Source: Kineothrix alysoides
GTDB lineage: Bacteria; Bacillota; Clostridia; Lachnospirales; Lachnospiraceae
Assembly (NCBI RefSeq): GCF_000732725.1
Contig: NZ_JPNB01000002.1
Location: 992,001-1,056,000, forward strand
Reading direction: 5' to 3'
DNA: 64,000 nucleotides
The notes beneath the pieces were generated by a model. The model did not search any database. It saw only the letters and a program-made list of their open reading frames with translations, and was not told where the DNA came from. A program made the translations under genes and the position numbers. Position 1 is the stretch's first letter. Every line of letters starts with the position of its first letter. Of the stretch, positions 8,353-15,697 are shown piece by piece.

Positions 8353-10167
8353 TTGATTAATGAAAAAGATATTACAAGTACAATTTATAGGTATGAGGCT
8401 TTATTACAAGCTATTGATTTTTTTACTCAAAGGTTTAATTTAGACTATTTAAGTGAATTTGCATTTGAGTTTACCAATGAGATTTTAACCCTAAACTCTT
8501 CGGCTTTATTTCTTAGAGAAGGTAATGATTATATTTTAAAAAAGAAGCGTTACTATACATATGATGATTATACCATCAATGGAAACTTGAATATTCATGA
8601 CATAGCATCCTTACATGGTAATGTCATCACTTCAGATTGCCATAATTTCTTTAATAATGAGGATATTAATGCTTTTAATATAGAATTAGTCATACCATTG
8701 ATTATTGATGACTATTTGTTTGGATTTATTATATCAGATGGGAAGTCCATCGGGAGCATCAATAGTTCAGATATTACTATAGCCCAGTCACTTATGAGCT
8801 TATTCAATAACTCTTTAGAAAATAGTAAGATCTTTGCAGATTTAAAAAGTAAGAACAAAGTACTTGATGAAAAAATATTTAATCTGTTTGCCATTAACCA
8901 GAGTGTAAGAATATTGTTATCTCAAATTGATTTACAATCCTTATATACTATGTCTATAGATATATTTAGCGAAATGACTGGTAGCCGTGTTACTTCCATT
9001 GGTATTTATGATGAAAAATCACATTGTATTAAAATACAAGGTTACAGAAATATTTCTACCTATATTACATATTATACAGAGTTCCAACTGTATTCAAGAA
9101 AATGCTGTCAAAATAAAATTGTATTTAATGTAGAAGAAGACCAAGAAATCCTTAAGGAAATCTTTGTAAATTATGAAGAATTTAAAATGTTGGATACTAA
9201 ATATGTTGTCTTAATTATTAAAGATGAGTTATTAGGTATGATTACTTTAAGTGACTCGGTTTTACCAGATGCATATAACTGTTCTGTATTTGAATTATTA
9301 GAAACGTTAACAAATTTTACCTATATCGCCTTGTCTAATGCTATCTTATTTCAAAAACTTAACGAGCAAAAAGAGCTGGTAGAGAAAAAGTTTATAACAT
9401 TATCTAATTTAAATAAACTTGTTAAGAATATTAACGGATGCGAAACATTAGATGAATTATGTCACTTAACTTTACATACCCTTAGATTATCCTTTTTTGT
9501 TAAAAAATCCTTTATCATATTAAAAAAAGATGCTAACTATGAGGTACAGAACTCTATTGGTTTGGGTTCTTTTGACCATGATATCATTATAAATAATTGC
9601 TGGAAGGATGCTTTAATGGGTGATTGTATCTATGATTTTCAAGCTAGTAGTCCACAACTCTTTTTTAATGATCAGGTTGTTGAATGGCTTGGAGAAACTA
9701 ATTGTATCGTAATAGCACCTATTCATATGGTCAAATCCAGCTTAGGATCGGAGTCATATCCAATGGGATTTTTAGTTGTTGTAGAAACGAATGAAGGTCT
9801 TCAAGACGAGGAAGTACTTCTGATTGATACTATTTCTAAGAACATATCCCCTATTATATATCATATGAAAGCAATGTTGGAACTTAAAAAAGACTATATA
9901 GAAGACCCTAAGGTGATTTTTCTTTCGGCATTGAAAGAGAAAATCATCGATTTTCAAACTTATGAAGTGGAATTTGAATTATACTACAAAAAAATAGAAC
10001 AACATCCATTTGAATCAACAATAATTCCAGAACTTGAAGGGGCTGACTATTATAAAATAGATAATTATGTTTTTGTCATAACCTATGATAATCTGGATAA
10101 TTATGATTTTGATAAACTACCTATGCCTAAAAGTATAGAGGAATTTCTAGACTATGATTATGTATAA
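8353..10167 (+). CDS. Multi-GAF-domain protein (sensor-like)
   Basis: A protein of 604 residues with a TTG start at 8353 and the purine-rich AAGGAAAAAA just upstream. Three successive segments look like GAF domains: about 20-160 (L-E-F-A-F-E-F-T-N-E-I ... L-V-I-P-L-I-I-D-D-Y-L-F-G-F-I-I), 190-340 and 365-500 (C-I-V-I-A-P-I-H-M-V ... M-G-F-L-V-V-V-E). They are linked by coiled-coil helices such as N-S-L-E-N-S-K-I-F-A-D-L-K-S-K-N-K-V-L. No kinase, GGDEF, HD or DNA-binding output domain is seen, so it may sense a small ligand and act through a partner. The obvious candidate is the FapA-type protein encoded just upstream. No membrane segments. Confidence 0.75.
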   Translation: MINEKDITSTIYRYEALLQAIDFFTQRFNLDYLSEFAFEFTNEILTLNSSALFLREGNDYILKKKRYYTYDDYTINGNLNIHDIASLHGNVITSDCHNFFNNEDINAFNIELVIPLIIDDYLFGFIISDGKSIGSINSSDITIAQSLMSLFNNSLENSKIFADLKSKNKVLDEKIFNLFAINQSVRILLSQIDLQSLYTMSIDIFSEMTGSRVTSIGIYDEKSHCIKIQGYRNISTYITYYTEFQLYSRKCCQNKIVFNVEEDQEILKEIFVNYEEFKMLDTKYVVLIIKDELLGMITLSDSVLPDAYNCSVFELLETLTNFTYIALSNAILFQKLNEQKELVEKKFITLSNLNKLVKNINGCETLDELCHLTLHTLRLSFFVKKSFIILKKDANYEVQNSIGLGSFDHDIIINNCWKDALMGDCIYDFQASSPQLFFNDQVVEWLGETNCIVIAPIHMVKSSLGSESYPMGFLVVVETNEGLQDEEVLLIDTISKNISPIIYHMKAMLELKKDYIEDPKVIFLSALKEKIIDFQTYEVEFELYYKKIEQHPFESTIIPELEGADYYKIDNYVFVITYDNLDNYDFDKLPMPKSIEEFLDYDYV

Positions 10168-10411
10168 CTTTAAATCTTAATGTTGTAATTTGTTCTTAAT
10201 ATATAAAACTTCTGTTTCCTGCCTATGTTCAATGCGGCAAACCACAGACAATAAAAAGACCACTCATTTTCTTCCTAAAAGGTTGAATACAAGTGGTCTT
10301 TCGTGCTATTGATTTGTATCATAGTCGTTGGAGCAGTGTCAAGCATTCCACATGTAGGCCGTTGAGGGACAAATCACCCTAACAGCCTTTTCACTTCTCA
10401 TTCTTAACATT
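10168..10411. other. Non-coding stretch of the island
   Basis: About 240 bases without a supportable gene, holding the terminator at 10254-10303. The segment around 10320-10390 could be the eroded end of another gene, but I cannot name it. Confidence 0.4.
10254..10303. terminator. Terminator-like hairpin after the GAF gene
   Basis: AAAGACCACT (10256-10265) pairs with AGTGGTCTTT (10292-10301) across a 26-base loop. A-rich and T-rich flanks could let it work in both directions. It lies about 90 bases after the GAF-protein stop codon. Confidence 0.6.
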
Positions 10412-10579
10412 TTAAATATTTAGATAGTATTGCAGTGCATTTTCCATACAAATCACTATATCTGGAAAAAGCTGTGCTATAACGGTTGCTTCATCAAAAG
10501 CACGTTCATCCTGCCATTGGTAATAACCAAACTTAATTTTCCCCACATACCCTTCATCAATCAGTCTTTTAGGAACCGG
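10412..10579 (-). pseudogene. Remnant of an AbiEi-family antitoxin gene
   Basis: The minus strand reads an open stretch of about 55 codons (P-K-R-L-I-D-E-G-Y-V-G-K-I-K-F-G-Y-Y-Q-W, then F-D-E-A-T-V-I-A-Q-L-F-P-D, then V-I-C-M-E-N-A-L-Q-Y-Y) ending in TAA at 10412. A stop codon closes the frame immediately upstream of 10579. The pattern is that of the N-terminal winged-helix part of AbiEi, the antitoxin of the type IV toxin-antitoxin system AbiE, where helix-turn-helix is followed by G-Y-Y-Q-W and V-I-C. Both the true N-terminus and the C-terminal domain are missing, and no AbiEii toxin gene is present. Confidence 0.6.
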
Positions 10580-10612
10580 TTATAAATTTTATTTCCTATA
10601 ATAAATTCAAAT

Positions 10613-11396
10613 TCATAATATTTCCCAGTATCCATTTCTATTAGTTCCATGCCGTGTAACTTTATTATCATCTTTCAGCTTCTTCATATAATATTTAACC
10701 TGACTAGATGACCATCCCAATAACTCTGTAATCTCTTTTGTTTTAATATCAGGCTTTTCTGCTAACAATTTTATTAATCTTTCTTCAAGATTCTCTACAA
10801 TTTGGTTTGATTGGTCTGATTGGTCTGACTTATATTGACTATTCGAACCATTCATTTTTTCATTTAGCAAATCATATGAATATTTCTCATTCAAAGGAAC
10901 AATTATTCTAAAAACATCTCCTTCAATAAACTCCGGTTCTTGTCCCGAATAATACTTCGAATACTTAAACAAATTTCTAACTCCTGATCCTAGTCGATCT
11001 AACCAGCCAATACTTCTAAAGAAGGAAGCAATAATTGGATTCTTTGGATTTGGCTCTATATTTTCAGGAGTAATCATTCCGTAGATTTTTACGTTCTGTA
11101 CCTTCCAAGAAAAATTTATCTGGCAAATGCTTTCTCGCGCAAGATTATATCCCTTTTCTCCGGTAGCCCGGTCTGTTCCGTAAAGCCCTGCATTTCTTAA
11201 AAGTCCCTCATCAGTCATTGATTCCCATCCATGTATACCTTCAATATTATTTGTAGCCATTTTTCGGATACGTGGTAATAAATCAATCCTTAAATCATTT
11301 AACGACATATATGGGAAAATTCTTTTTTCTGTAAATATGTTTTGTTTACTAATGTACATATATGCAAGCTGTGATGTCGCGGTTACTTTTACATCA
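10613..11396 (-). pseudogene. Truncated AlbA_2/ATP-binding (divergent AAA-4) regulator gene
   Basis: The C-terminal part of a protein normally about 450-500 residues long. Family segments are L-A-Y-M-Y-I-S-K-Q, L-R-I-D-L-L-P-R-I-R-K-M-A, I-H-G-W-E-S-M-T-D-E-G-L-L-R and I-T-P-E-N-I-E-P-N-P-K-N-P-I-I-A-S-F-F-R, then a C-terminal winged-helix (E-L-L-G-W-S-S-S-Q-V-K-Y-Y). The AlbA_2 N-terminal domain is absent: homology starts exactly where the tRNA 3'-half copy ends at 11397. The segment usually lying between K-G-Y-N-L-A and I-T-P-E-N-I also appears largely deleted. The frame reads on into the tRNA copy and yields a spurious peptide (E-A-T-G-F-E-P-A-T), so the 5' end is an artefact of recombination. 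Confidence 0.75.
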
Positions 11397-11433
11397 GCAG
11401 AGGTCGCAGGTTCGAATCCTGTCGCTTCGACTA
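11397..11433 (+). repeat. tRNA 3'-half fragment (right attachment-site copy)
   Basis: This matches 34 of 37 bases of the 3' half of the tRNA-Pro at 6376-6449. It keeps the T-loop TTCGAAT and the acceptor 3' strand CGCTTCG with discriminator A. The three differences lie in the T-stem and are compensatory (GCAGG/CCTGT here), so the fragment comes from a once functional tRNA gene. It is followed within five bases by a terminator hairpin, as a tRNA gene would be. Confidence 0.8.
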
Positions 11434-11437
11434 GAAA

Positions 11438-11462
11438 AGACATCATACTATGTATGGTGTCT
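11438..11462 (+). repeat. 25-bp target-site duplication, left copy
   Basis: This 25-base hairpin (arms AGACATCATAC and GTATGGTGTCT, loop TAT) is repeated exactly at 13118-13142 on the other side of the IS element. It is the stem of a transcription terminator and was duplicated by the insertion. Confidence 0.9.
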
Positions 11463-11478
11463 CAGACTGTAGACAAAG
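11463..11478 (+). repeat. IS terminal inverted repeat, left
   Basis: CAGACTGTAGACAAAG, the exact reverse complement of the right end at 13102-13117. Confidence 0.9.
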
Positions 11479-11480
11479 CG

Positions 11481-11504
11481 GAGTTAGGATGCAAATCCTA
11501 ACTC
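11481..11504 (+). terminator. Subterminal hairpin with T-run inside the IS
   Basis: GAGTTAGGAT and ATCCTAACTC form a 10-bp stem with loop GCAA. The T-rich run follows on the plus strand, so it would stop transcription entering the element from the left. The transposase stop codon (11484-11486) lies inside the stem. Confidence 0.65.
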
Positions 11505-12995
11505 TATTTTTCTTATCCATTGAGGGATTTTATATATTTGTGACCAGAAACCTGAATCAGTATCGTTTACGAGTCCTTTTCTTTCCTTCATTTTTGCCAA
11601 CTTCTTTAAATTCATACAGGCAAAGGTAAGCCCGACCTTCATTTCCATCCGGGCTTTTCCAAACATCTGTGTATAGCGAAAACCATGATTCTCCTTCGCA
11701 GTTCCAAATAATCTTTCTATGGTTTCTTTTCTCTTTGCATAGAGTTCTTTCATTCCATAAGTGTGACGGATTTCTTCGCATCGCTCCAAGTACGGTTCCC
11801 AAATATGCCGTGTTACCGTTTTTACATGATCTTTGCTACCGGTACACCGGGAAAGGGAAGGACAGCTACCACAGGTCTCCCCGCAGCTCTTATATTCCCG
11901 ATACCCATTCCGGTTTGTGGTCTTATAGGTCAGGATTTTATCACCGGGACACAGATAGCAGTCATAATACTCATCGTAAACATACTCGTACTTCTTAAAG
12001 AATCCTTCTTTGGTCATGGGAGCCTTGTAAGGCAGAAGCGGACGGATCCCGTCATCCATCAGAAGTTTTGCAATTGCTGGCGTTTTGTATCCGGCATCCG
12101 CCACTAGTGTTTTTATTCCTATGTTTTTTATCTTATCGTACAACTGCGGAAAGGTCCTGCTGTCATGTTCATTGCCCGGATGAATGGTATATCCAAGGAT
12201 CCATCCGTTTTTATCACAGGCGGTTTCCACGGCATAGGCAAATACATGCTTATGTTCCCCTTTGCGGAACCATCCGCTTTCCGGGTCTGAGGTGCTGCAC
12301 TTTATGGTCTTGGTATCCACGAAAGAAGTCTTTTGACCTTCCTCGGAAGAGCTTCCACCGGAAGGGGGACTGGGATCGTCATCCTTGTCCTTTTCGCTGT
12401 TCTCCTTCAGCGGATTCTTTCCATGGGCCTCCCGGTCCTGATTGATTTCTTTCTTTAGCAGCTCTTCGTAAAACAAAGCTTCCTCATGAGCGATCCGCTT
12501 TTGTACCCTTTTATTGTTTGCCCTTGCTTTCACATGGGTGGCATCCACGAAGACTTCTGTAGGGTCCACCAGCCGGTAACGGTAACACTCGGCCAGAATC
12601 CTTGCAAAGATCTGTTCAAAAAGATCCGTATCCTTGAACCGTCTGGTATAATTCTTTCCAAAAGTAGAAAAGTGGGGAACGGGATCGATCATATCCAGTC
12701 CAAGGAACCAGCGGTAAGCTACATTTACCTGAATCTCCTTACAGGTCTGGCGCATGCTTTTAATTCCATAGAGATACTGGATAAACGGAAGCTTGATCAA
12801 CATGACCGGATCCATACTGGGACGGCCGTTGTCCGGAGAGTAGGATTCCTCCACCAGTCCATAGATAAAGTTCCAGTCAATGGCTTGGTCAATGATCCGC
12901 AAAAGGTGATCCTTTGGGACCATGTCATCCATACATAGGAATTGAATCTGTTCTCTTTTTTTATCTGCATTCTGAGTCATCATAAGTATGCGCAC
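11484..12995 (-). CDS. IS1182-family transposase
   Basis: A full-length, uninterrupted protein of 503 residues. The N-terminal domain (1-130) holds the family segments R-P-S-M-D-P-V-M-L-I-K and Y-R-W-F-L-G-L and P-H-F-S-T-F. The DDE catalytic triad is visible as D151 (V-F-V-D-A-T-H-V-K-A), D300 (V-A-D-A-G-Y-K-T-P) and E427 (E-T-I-E-R-L-F-G-T-A-K-E). A Cys-rich insert lies at about 345-385 (C-P-G-D, C-G-E-T-C-G-S-C). The start is ATG 12995; ATG codons a few residues in are alternatives. It catalyses transposition of the surrounding element. Confidence 0.96.
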   Translation of the reverse strand: MRILMMTQNADKKREQIQFLCMDDMVPKDHLLRIIDQAIDWNFIYGLVEESYSPDNGRPSMDPVMLIKLPFIQYLYGIKSMRQTCKEIQVNVAYRWFLGLDMIDPVPHFSTFGKNYTRRFKDTDLFEQIFARILAECYRYRLVDPTEVFVDATHVKARANNKRVQKRIAHEEALFYEELLKKEINQDREAHGKNPLKENSEKDKDDDPSPPSGGSSSEEGQKTSFVDTKTIKCSTSDPESGWFRKGEHKHVFAYAVETACDKNGWILGYTIHPGNEHDSRTFPQLYDKIKNIGIKTLVADAGYKTPAIAKLLMDDGIRPLLPYKAPMTKEGFFKKYEYVYDEYYDCYLCPGDKILTYKTTNRNGYREYKSCGETCGSCPSLSRCTGSKDHVKTVTRHIWEPYLERCEEIRHTYGMKELYAKRKETIERLFGTAKENHGFRYTQMFGKARMEMKVGLTFACMNLKKLAKMKERKGLVNDTDSGFWSQIYKIPQWIRKIELGFAS

Positions 12996-13082
12996 CGCCT
13001 TATTTTGTTACTCCCATTGTACCAAAAAAGAGCCCAAAAGTCTGCATGTACACTGAACTTTTGACTCTTTTTACAGAAAAAG

Positions 13083-13100
13083 CCCACGCAAGTGCGTGGG
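13083..13100. repeat. Palindrome near the right IS end
   Basis: CCCACGCA-AG-TGCGTGGG, an 8-bp perfect stem just inside the right inverted repeat. It may block readthrough or be a transposase recognition structure. Confidence 0.6.
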
Positions 13101-13101
13101 A

Positions 13102-13117
13102 CTTTGTCTACAGTCTG
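13102..13117 (-). repeat. IS terminal inverted repeat, right
   Basis: CTTTGTCTACAGTCTG, pairing perfectly with the left end. Confidence 0.9.
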
Positions 13118-13152
13118 AGACATCATACTATGTATGGTGTCTTTTTTTCTTT
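13118..13152 (+). terminator. Terminator carrying the right copy of the target duplication
   Basis: The second 25-base hairpin (13118-13142) is followed by CTTTTTTTCTTTCT, so this copy keeps the T-run and is the original terminator. Taken with the tRNA fragment ahead of the IS, it was probably the terminator of the ancestral tRNA gene. Confidence 0.75.
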
Positions 13153-13283
13153 CTCTCTATATATTGTATCTAATTATTTCTTTTTTTGTCTTTTTATTCT
13201 TTTAGGAGCTATTCCGGAGTCATGACTTTTCCTTTATCTCTTAAATTTTTTTTAAAGGATTAATGCAGGAATAATAGTAACAA

Positions 13284-13311
13284 TGGGGAGAGATTAAATT
13301 ATCATCTCCCC
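13284..13311 (-). terminator. Terminator-like hairpin after the T-box-controlled methyltransferase
   Basis: GGGGAGA and TCTCCCC form a stem across about 13 bases, some 45 bases beyond the stop codon. The following run is only moderately T-rich, so termination is plausible but not certain. Confidence 0.5.
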
Positions 13312-13356
13312 GCTGCTTTTGTGTATGCTCGTATAATGTAGTAGTCACAATATTCT

Positions 13357-14154
13357 CTACTTCTTTCCAGCGACTATAACATGATTGCTTGCCCCAAGTA
13401 CAGATTTTTCTCTGCAAATACTATAGTGATATTCGCACCAAATATTAAATTGGTCTTGCGTCCAGGCATCTGCTTTACTGGCAAACTGTGGTGTCAATCC
13501 GTCCTGTGCAAAATGATCAACGATAATTAATCCGGAGTCTTCATATAACTTTTCCATTTCATCTGCTGTGGAATAATATGTATCAGTCCAAAAGCATTTA
13601 TCATCATTATGATGTAATTCTCCTGTTTGGATTAATTGTTTTGCTAATTTAGTATCAAGAAAATTAGTGTCTTGCATCGCAACATATTGAAAAACATAAA
13701 ATCTTGGAATATATGCTGTCATTAATATTCCACCCTTCCTTAGCACCCTCAAAGATTCTTTTAAACACTGTAGCCGCCTTTCTTTATCAACAAGATGGTA
13801 AAAAGGGCCCATGTTCAATACAATATCAAAACTCTCATCTGCAAAACGACTCATATCAGTTGCGTCCATTACTTCTATTCTCATTTGATATCCTTCTTTT
13901 GCAGCTTGACTTTTCATGATCTCAACATGGCGAGGCGTAATATCTGTTGCTACAATCTCATGGCCTGCATTTTGTAAATAGAAAGCATATATTCCTGTTC
14001 CGGCAGCACAATCGAGAATTTTCTTTTTGCCACCATCTAATAATTCATTCATTATTCTGCTTGTTGTAATGAACTCGATTTTTCTAGCTTTATTTGTTGT
14101 TAATCTGTTTTCTTCATGATAATTTTCATAACTTTCTACAACATAATCTCTCAT
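13357..14154 (-). CDS. Class I SAM-dependent methyltransferase under T-box control
   Basis: A protein of 265 residues. SAM-binding motif I is I-L-D-C-A-A-G-T-G-I-Y-A (about 45-56), followed by I-V-A-T-D-I-T-P, then M-D-A-T-D-M-S and the post-II motif F-D-I-V-L-N-M-G-P-F-Y-H-L. These define a methyltransferase_11/25-type Rossmann enzyme acting on an unidentified small molecule. GGAAGGAG lies seven bases before the ATG. Its leader (14203-14474) is a T-box, so its expression should rise when one tRNA is uncharged. There is no adjacent amino-acid biosynthesis gene. Confidence 0.85.
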   Translation of the reverse strand: MRDYVVESYENYHEENRLTTNKARKIEFITTSRIMNELLDGGKKKILDCAAGTGIYAFYLQNAGHEIVATDITPRHVEIMKSQAAKEGYQMRIEVMDATDMSRFADESFDIVLNMGPFYHLVDKERRLQCLKESLRVLRKGGILMTAYIPRFYVFQYVAMQDTNFLDTKLAKQLIQTGELHHNDDKCFWTDTYYSTADEMEKLYEDSGLIIVDHFAQDGLTPQFASKADAWTQDQFNIWCEYHYSICREKSVLGASNHVIVAGKK

Positions 14155-14202
14155 TGATATGCTCCTTCCAAAAAATAAAAATTCTTTTCAAAAAATAGTA
14201 CT

Positions 14203-14474
14203 AAAAAAGCGCCCTCCTCCCTTATAACTTTAAGGACGAGAACGCTAAACGTTTCGTGATACCACCTTAATTTACTTGTATTTCACAATACAAGCCTCAT
14301 CGAGTACATAGTAAATCTATACTCTAGCGCTTTAACGAGCGCACACGGTGTAGCCTTAGGGATTCCCTTCGGTACACAGCTCCAAGACCGGTTCAATATT
14401 CCTTCAATAAAGTTTTACACCAACCAACCTCTCTCTGTAATCTTCAGAATATTTACTATCTCTTTTCAACACTT
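14203..14474 (-). promoter_or_regulatory. T-box leader (tRNA-sensing riboswitch)
   Basis: Read on the minus strand, the leader has an AGTA motif with a later GAA opposite it (specifier-loop S-turn), then stem-loops. The conserved T-box AAGGTGGTATCACG lies at 14255-14268 and is followed by a strong terminator (AGCGTTCTCGTCCTT pairing with AAGGGAGGAGGGCGCT, then TTTTTT, 14203-14248). The bulge TGGT would pair with ACCA, matching a tRNA with discriminator A. The specifier region is GAACCGGT; ACC (Thr), CCG (Pro) or CGG (Arg) cannot be distinguished without folding. It precedes the methyltransferase gene by about 50 bases. Confidence 0.85.
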
Positions 14475-14480
14475 TTTTTG

Positions 14481-14509
14481 ATTATAGTAAGAATAAATTT
14501 ATATGTCAA
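14481..14509 (-). promoter_or_regulatory. Consensus sigma-A promoter for the T-box transcript
   Basis: -35 TTGACA (complement of 14504-14509) and -10 TATAAT (complement of 14481-14486) with a 17-bp spacer. Both boxes match the consensus perfectly. The expected start is near 14474. Confidence 0.9.
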
Positions 14510-14726
14510 TTAGTTCCCTCAATTTTATTCAATAAACTTAGGAGTATAATAGGCAAAATTATATGAATTCTATTATAATAAAAATTTGCTGCTGAAACAT
14601 TTGTCTGCAACAGTGGACGAAGACACTATTATTCTATAACAAATCATGGTATGATGGATTCAAATTTTATTGTATTGTTAAGACAAACAAGAACTTCCGA
14701 CGGTGATTAGGCGAATAGGTGAATAT
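14510..14726. other. AT-rich spacer between the two methyltransferase genes
   Basis: About 215 bases separating divergent transcription units. I see no gene here. It presumably holds the promoter of the plus-strand methyltransferase. Confidence 0.4.
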
Positions 14727-15452
14727 ATGAACAACATTTACGATGATAAATACTTTTTTGACCAATATGCAAAGATGTCCCGAAGTCAGCATGGTTTATC
14801 CGGCGCCGGTGAATGGCATCAGTTTAAGGCTTTGTTTCCCGATTTGAAAGACAAAACCGTACTTGACCTCGGATGCGGCTACGGCTGGCACTGCAAATAC
14901 GCAGTAGAACGCGGAGCAAAACAGGTATTGGGCATAGACCTGAGCGAAAAGATGATACATGAAGCAAACGAAAAGAATGCTGATTCCAAAATTATCTATC
15001 GGGTCTGGGGTCTGGATGATTATGATTATCCTGCCGATTCATATGATTGTGTAATTTCCAATCTGGTGCTGCATTATATTGCAGACATTGACACTATTTT
15101 CAAAAAGATATTTCGAACATTAAAAACAGGTGGCATTTTTCTTCTCAACATGGAACATCCCGTCTTTACCGCAGGCGTGCAGCAGGATTGGATATATAAT
15201 CCGGATGGCGAACCGCAATATTGGCCTGTGGATAATTACTTTTATTCCGGAGAACGGATTACGCATTTTCTCGGGCAGAATGTTACGAAACAGCATCACA
15301 CTCTGACTCAGATTCTGACGGGCCTTATAAATGCCGGATTAAATCTCCAAGTTGTTGAAGAAGCGGTACCCAGTGCCGACATGATGAGTCTTCCCGGCAT
15401 GTCAGATGAAATGCGCCGCCCAATGATGTTACTTATTAAATCGCTTAAATAA
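14727..15452 (+). CDS. Class I SAM-dependent methyltransferase
   Basis: A protein of 241 residues when started at ATG 14727 (AGGTG upstream). An upstream in-frame GTG at 14703 is less likely. Motif I is V-L-D-L-G-C-G-Y-G-W-H-C (about 47-58), then L-G-I-D-L-S-E-K-M, and Y-D-C-V-I-S-N-L-V-L-H-Y-I, followed by L-K-T-G-G-I-F-L-L-N-M-E-H-P. This is the UbiE/methyltransferase_11 fold, with no visible specificity. It is not closely similar to the neighbouring methyltransferase on the other strand. A terminator follows about 110 bases downstream. Confidence 0.85.
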   Translation: MNNIYDDKYFFDQYAKMSRSQHGLSGAGEWHQFKALFPDLKDKTVLDLGCGYGWHCKYAVERGAKQVLGIDLSEKMIHEANEKNADSKIIYRVWGLDDYDYPADSYDCVISNLVLHYIADIDTIFKKIFRTLKTGGIFLLNMEHPVFTAGVQQDWIYNPDGEPQYWPVDNYFYSGERITHFLGQNVTKQHHTLTQILTGLINAGLNLQVVEEAVPSADMMSLPGMSDEMRRPMMLLIKSLK

Positions 15453-15560
15453 AGGGCTCTATAATCTCGGCTTTCTGAGGTAAGCTATGGGTAATCATCT
15501 GCTATATTAGAAAATTTTTTCCATAGTTCTTATAAAAATACTGTTATTTTTAGAGAAATT

Positions 15561-15587
15561 CGTAACAAATGTTACGGATTTTTTTAT
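15561..15587 (+). terminator. Rho-independent terminator
   Basis: CGTAAC-AAAT-GTTACG, a 6-bp stem, followed by GATTTTTTTATTTT. It ends the methyltransferase transcript. Confidence 0.75.
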
Positions 15588-15697
15588 TTTACCTTGTTAT
15601 GATAAACACACAGTGACAAAGAAAATAAATCAAACAATTCAGAGACTATAAGCGAACCTTTTACTTTCATAGCCTCTTCGACAGAAAGGATTAGACT

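Larger units (their letters stand above)
6416..11433. mobile_element. AT-rich genomic island at tRNA-Pro, remnant without integrase
   Basis: The region between the two tRNA 3'-half copies is visibly more AT-rich than its flanks. It holds a FapA/GAF gene pair, a decayed AbiEi antitoxin gene and a truncated AlbA_2-type gene that ends exactly at the right tRNA copy. No integrase or recombinase is present, so this is either a degraded integrative element or an island mobilised in trans. The boundaries are inferred from the repeat. Confidence 0.5.
11463..13117. mobile_element. IS1182-family insertion sequence, complete (1655 bp)
   Basis: It is bounded by perfect 16-bp inverted repeats (CAGACTGTAGACAAAG at the left, CTTTGTCTACAGTCTG at the right) and flanked by a 25-bp direct duplication of a terminator hairpin. 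It contains a single intact transposase gene on the minus strand and two subterminal hairpins. Perfect ends, exact duplication and an intact reading frame suggest recent insertion. As I recall, IS1182-family elements have variable-length target duplications and some target palindromic sites. Confidence 0.93.

Noticed and set aside
11397-11433. A second functional tRNA gene
   Set aside because: Only the 3' half is present; no D-arm, anticodon stem or 5' acceptor strand can be found in the bases before it.
11397-11446. N-terminal extension of the 277-codon frame over the tRNA fragment
   Set aside because: The peptide is the antisense translation of a tRNA 3' half; homology to the AlbA_2-type family begins only after it.
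11669-12938. Plus-strand open frames inside the IS element
   Set aside because: Antisense shadows of the transposase gene; no initiation signal and no recognisable protein.
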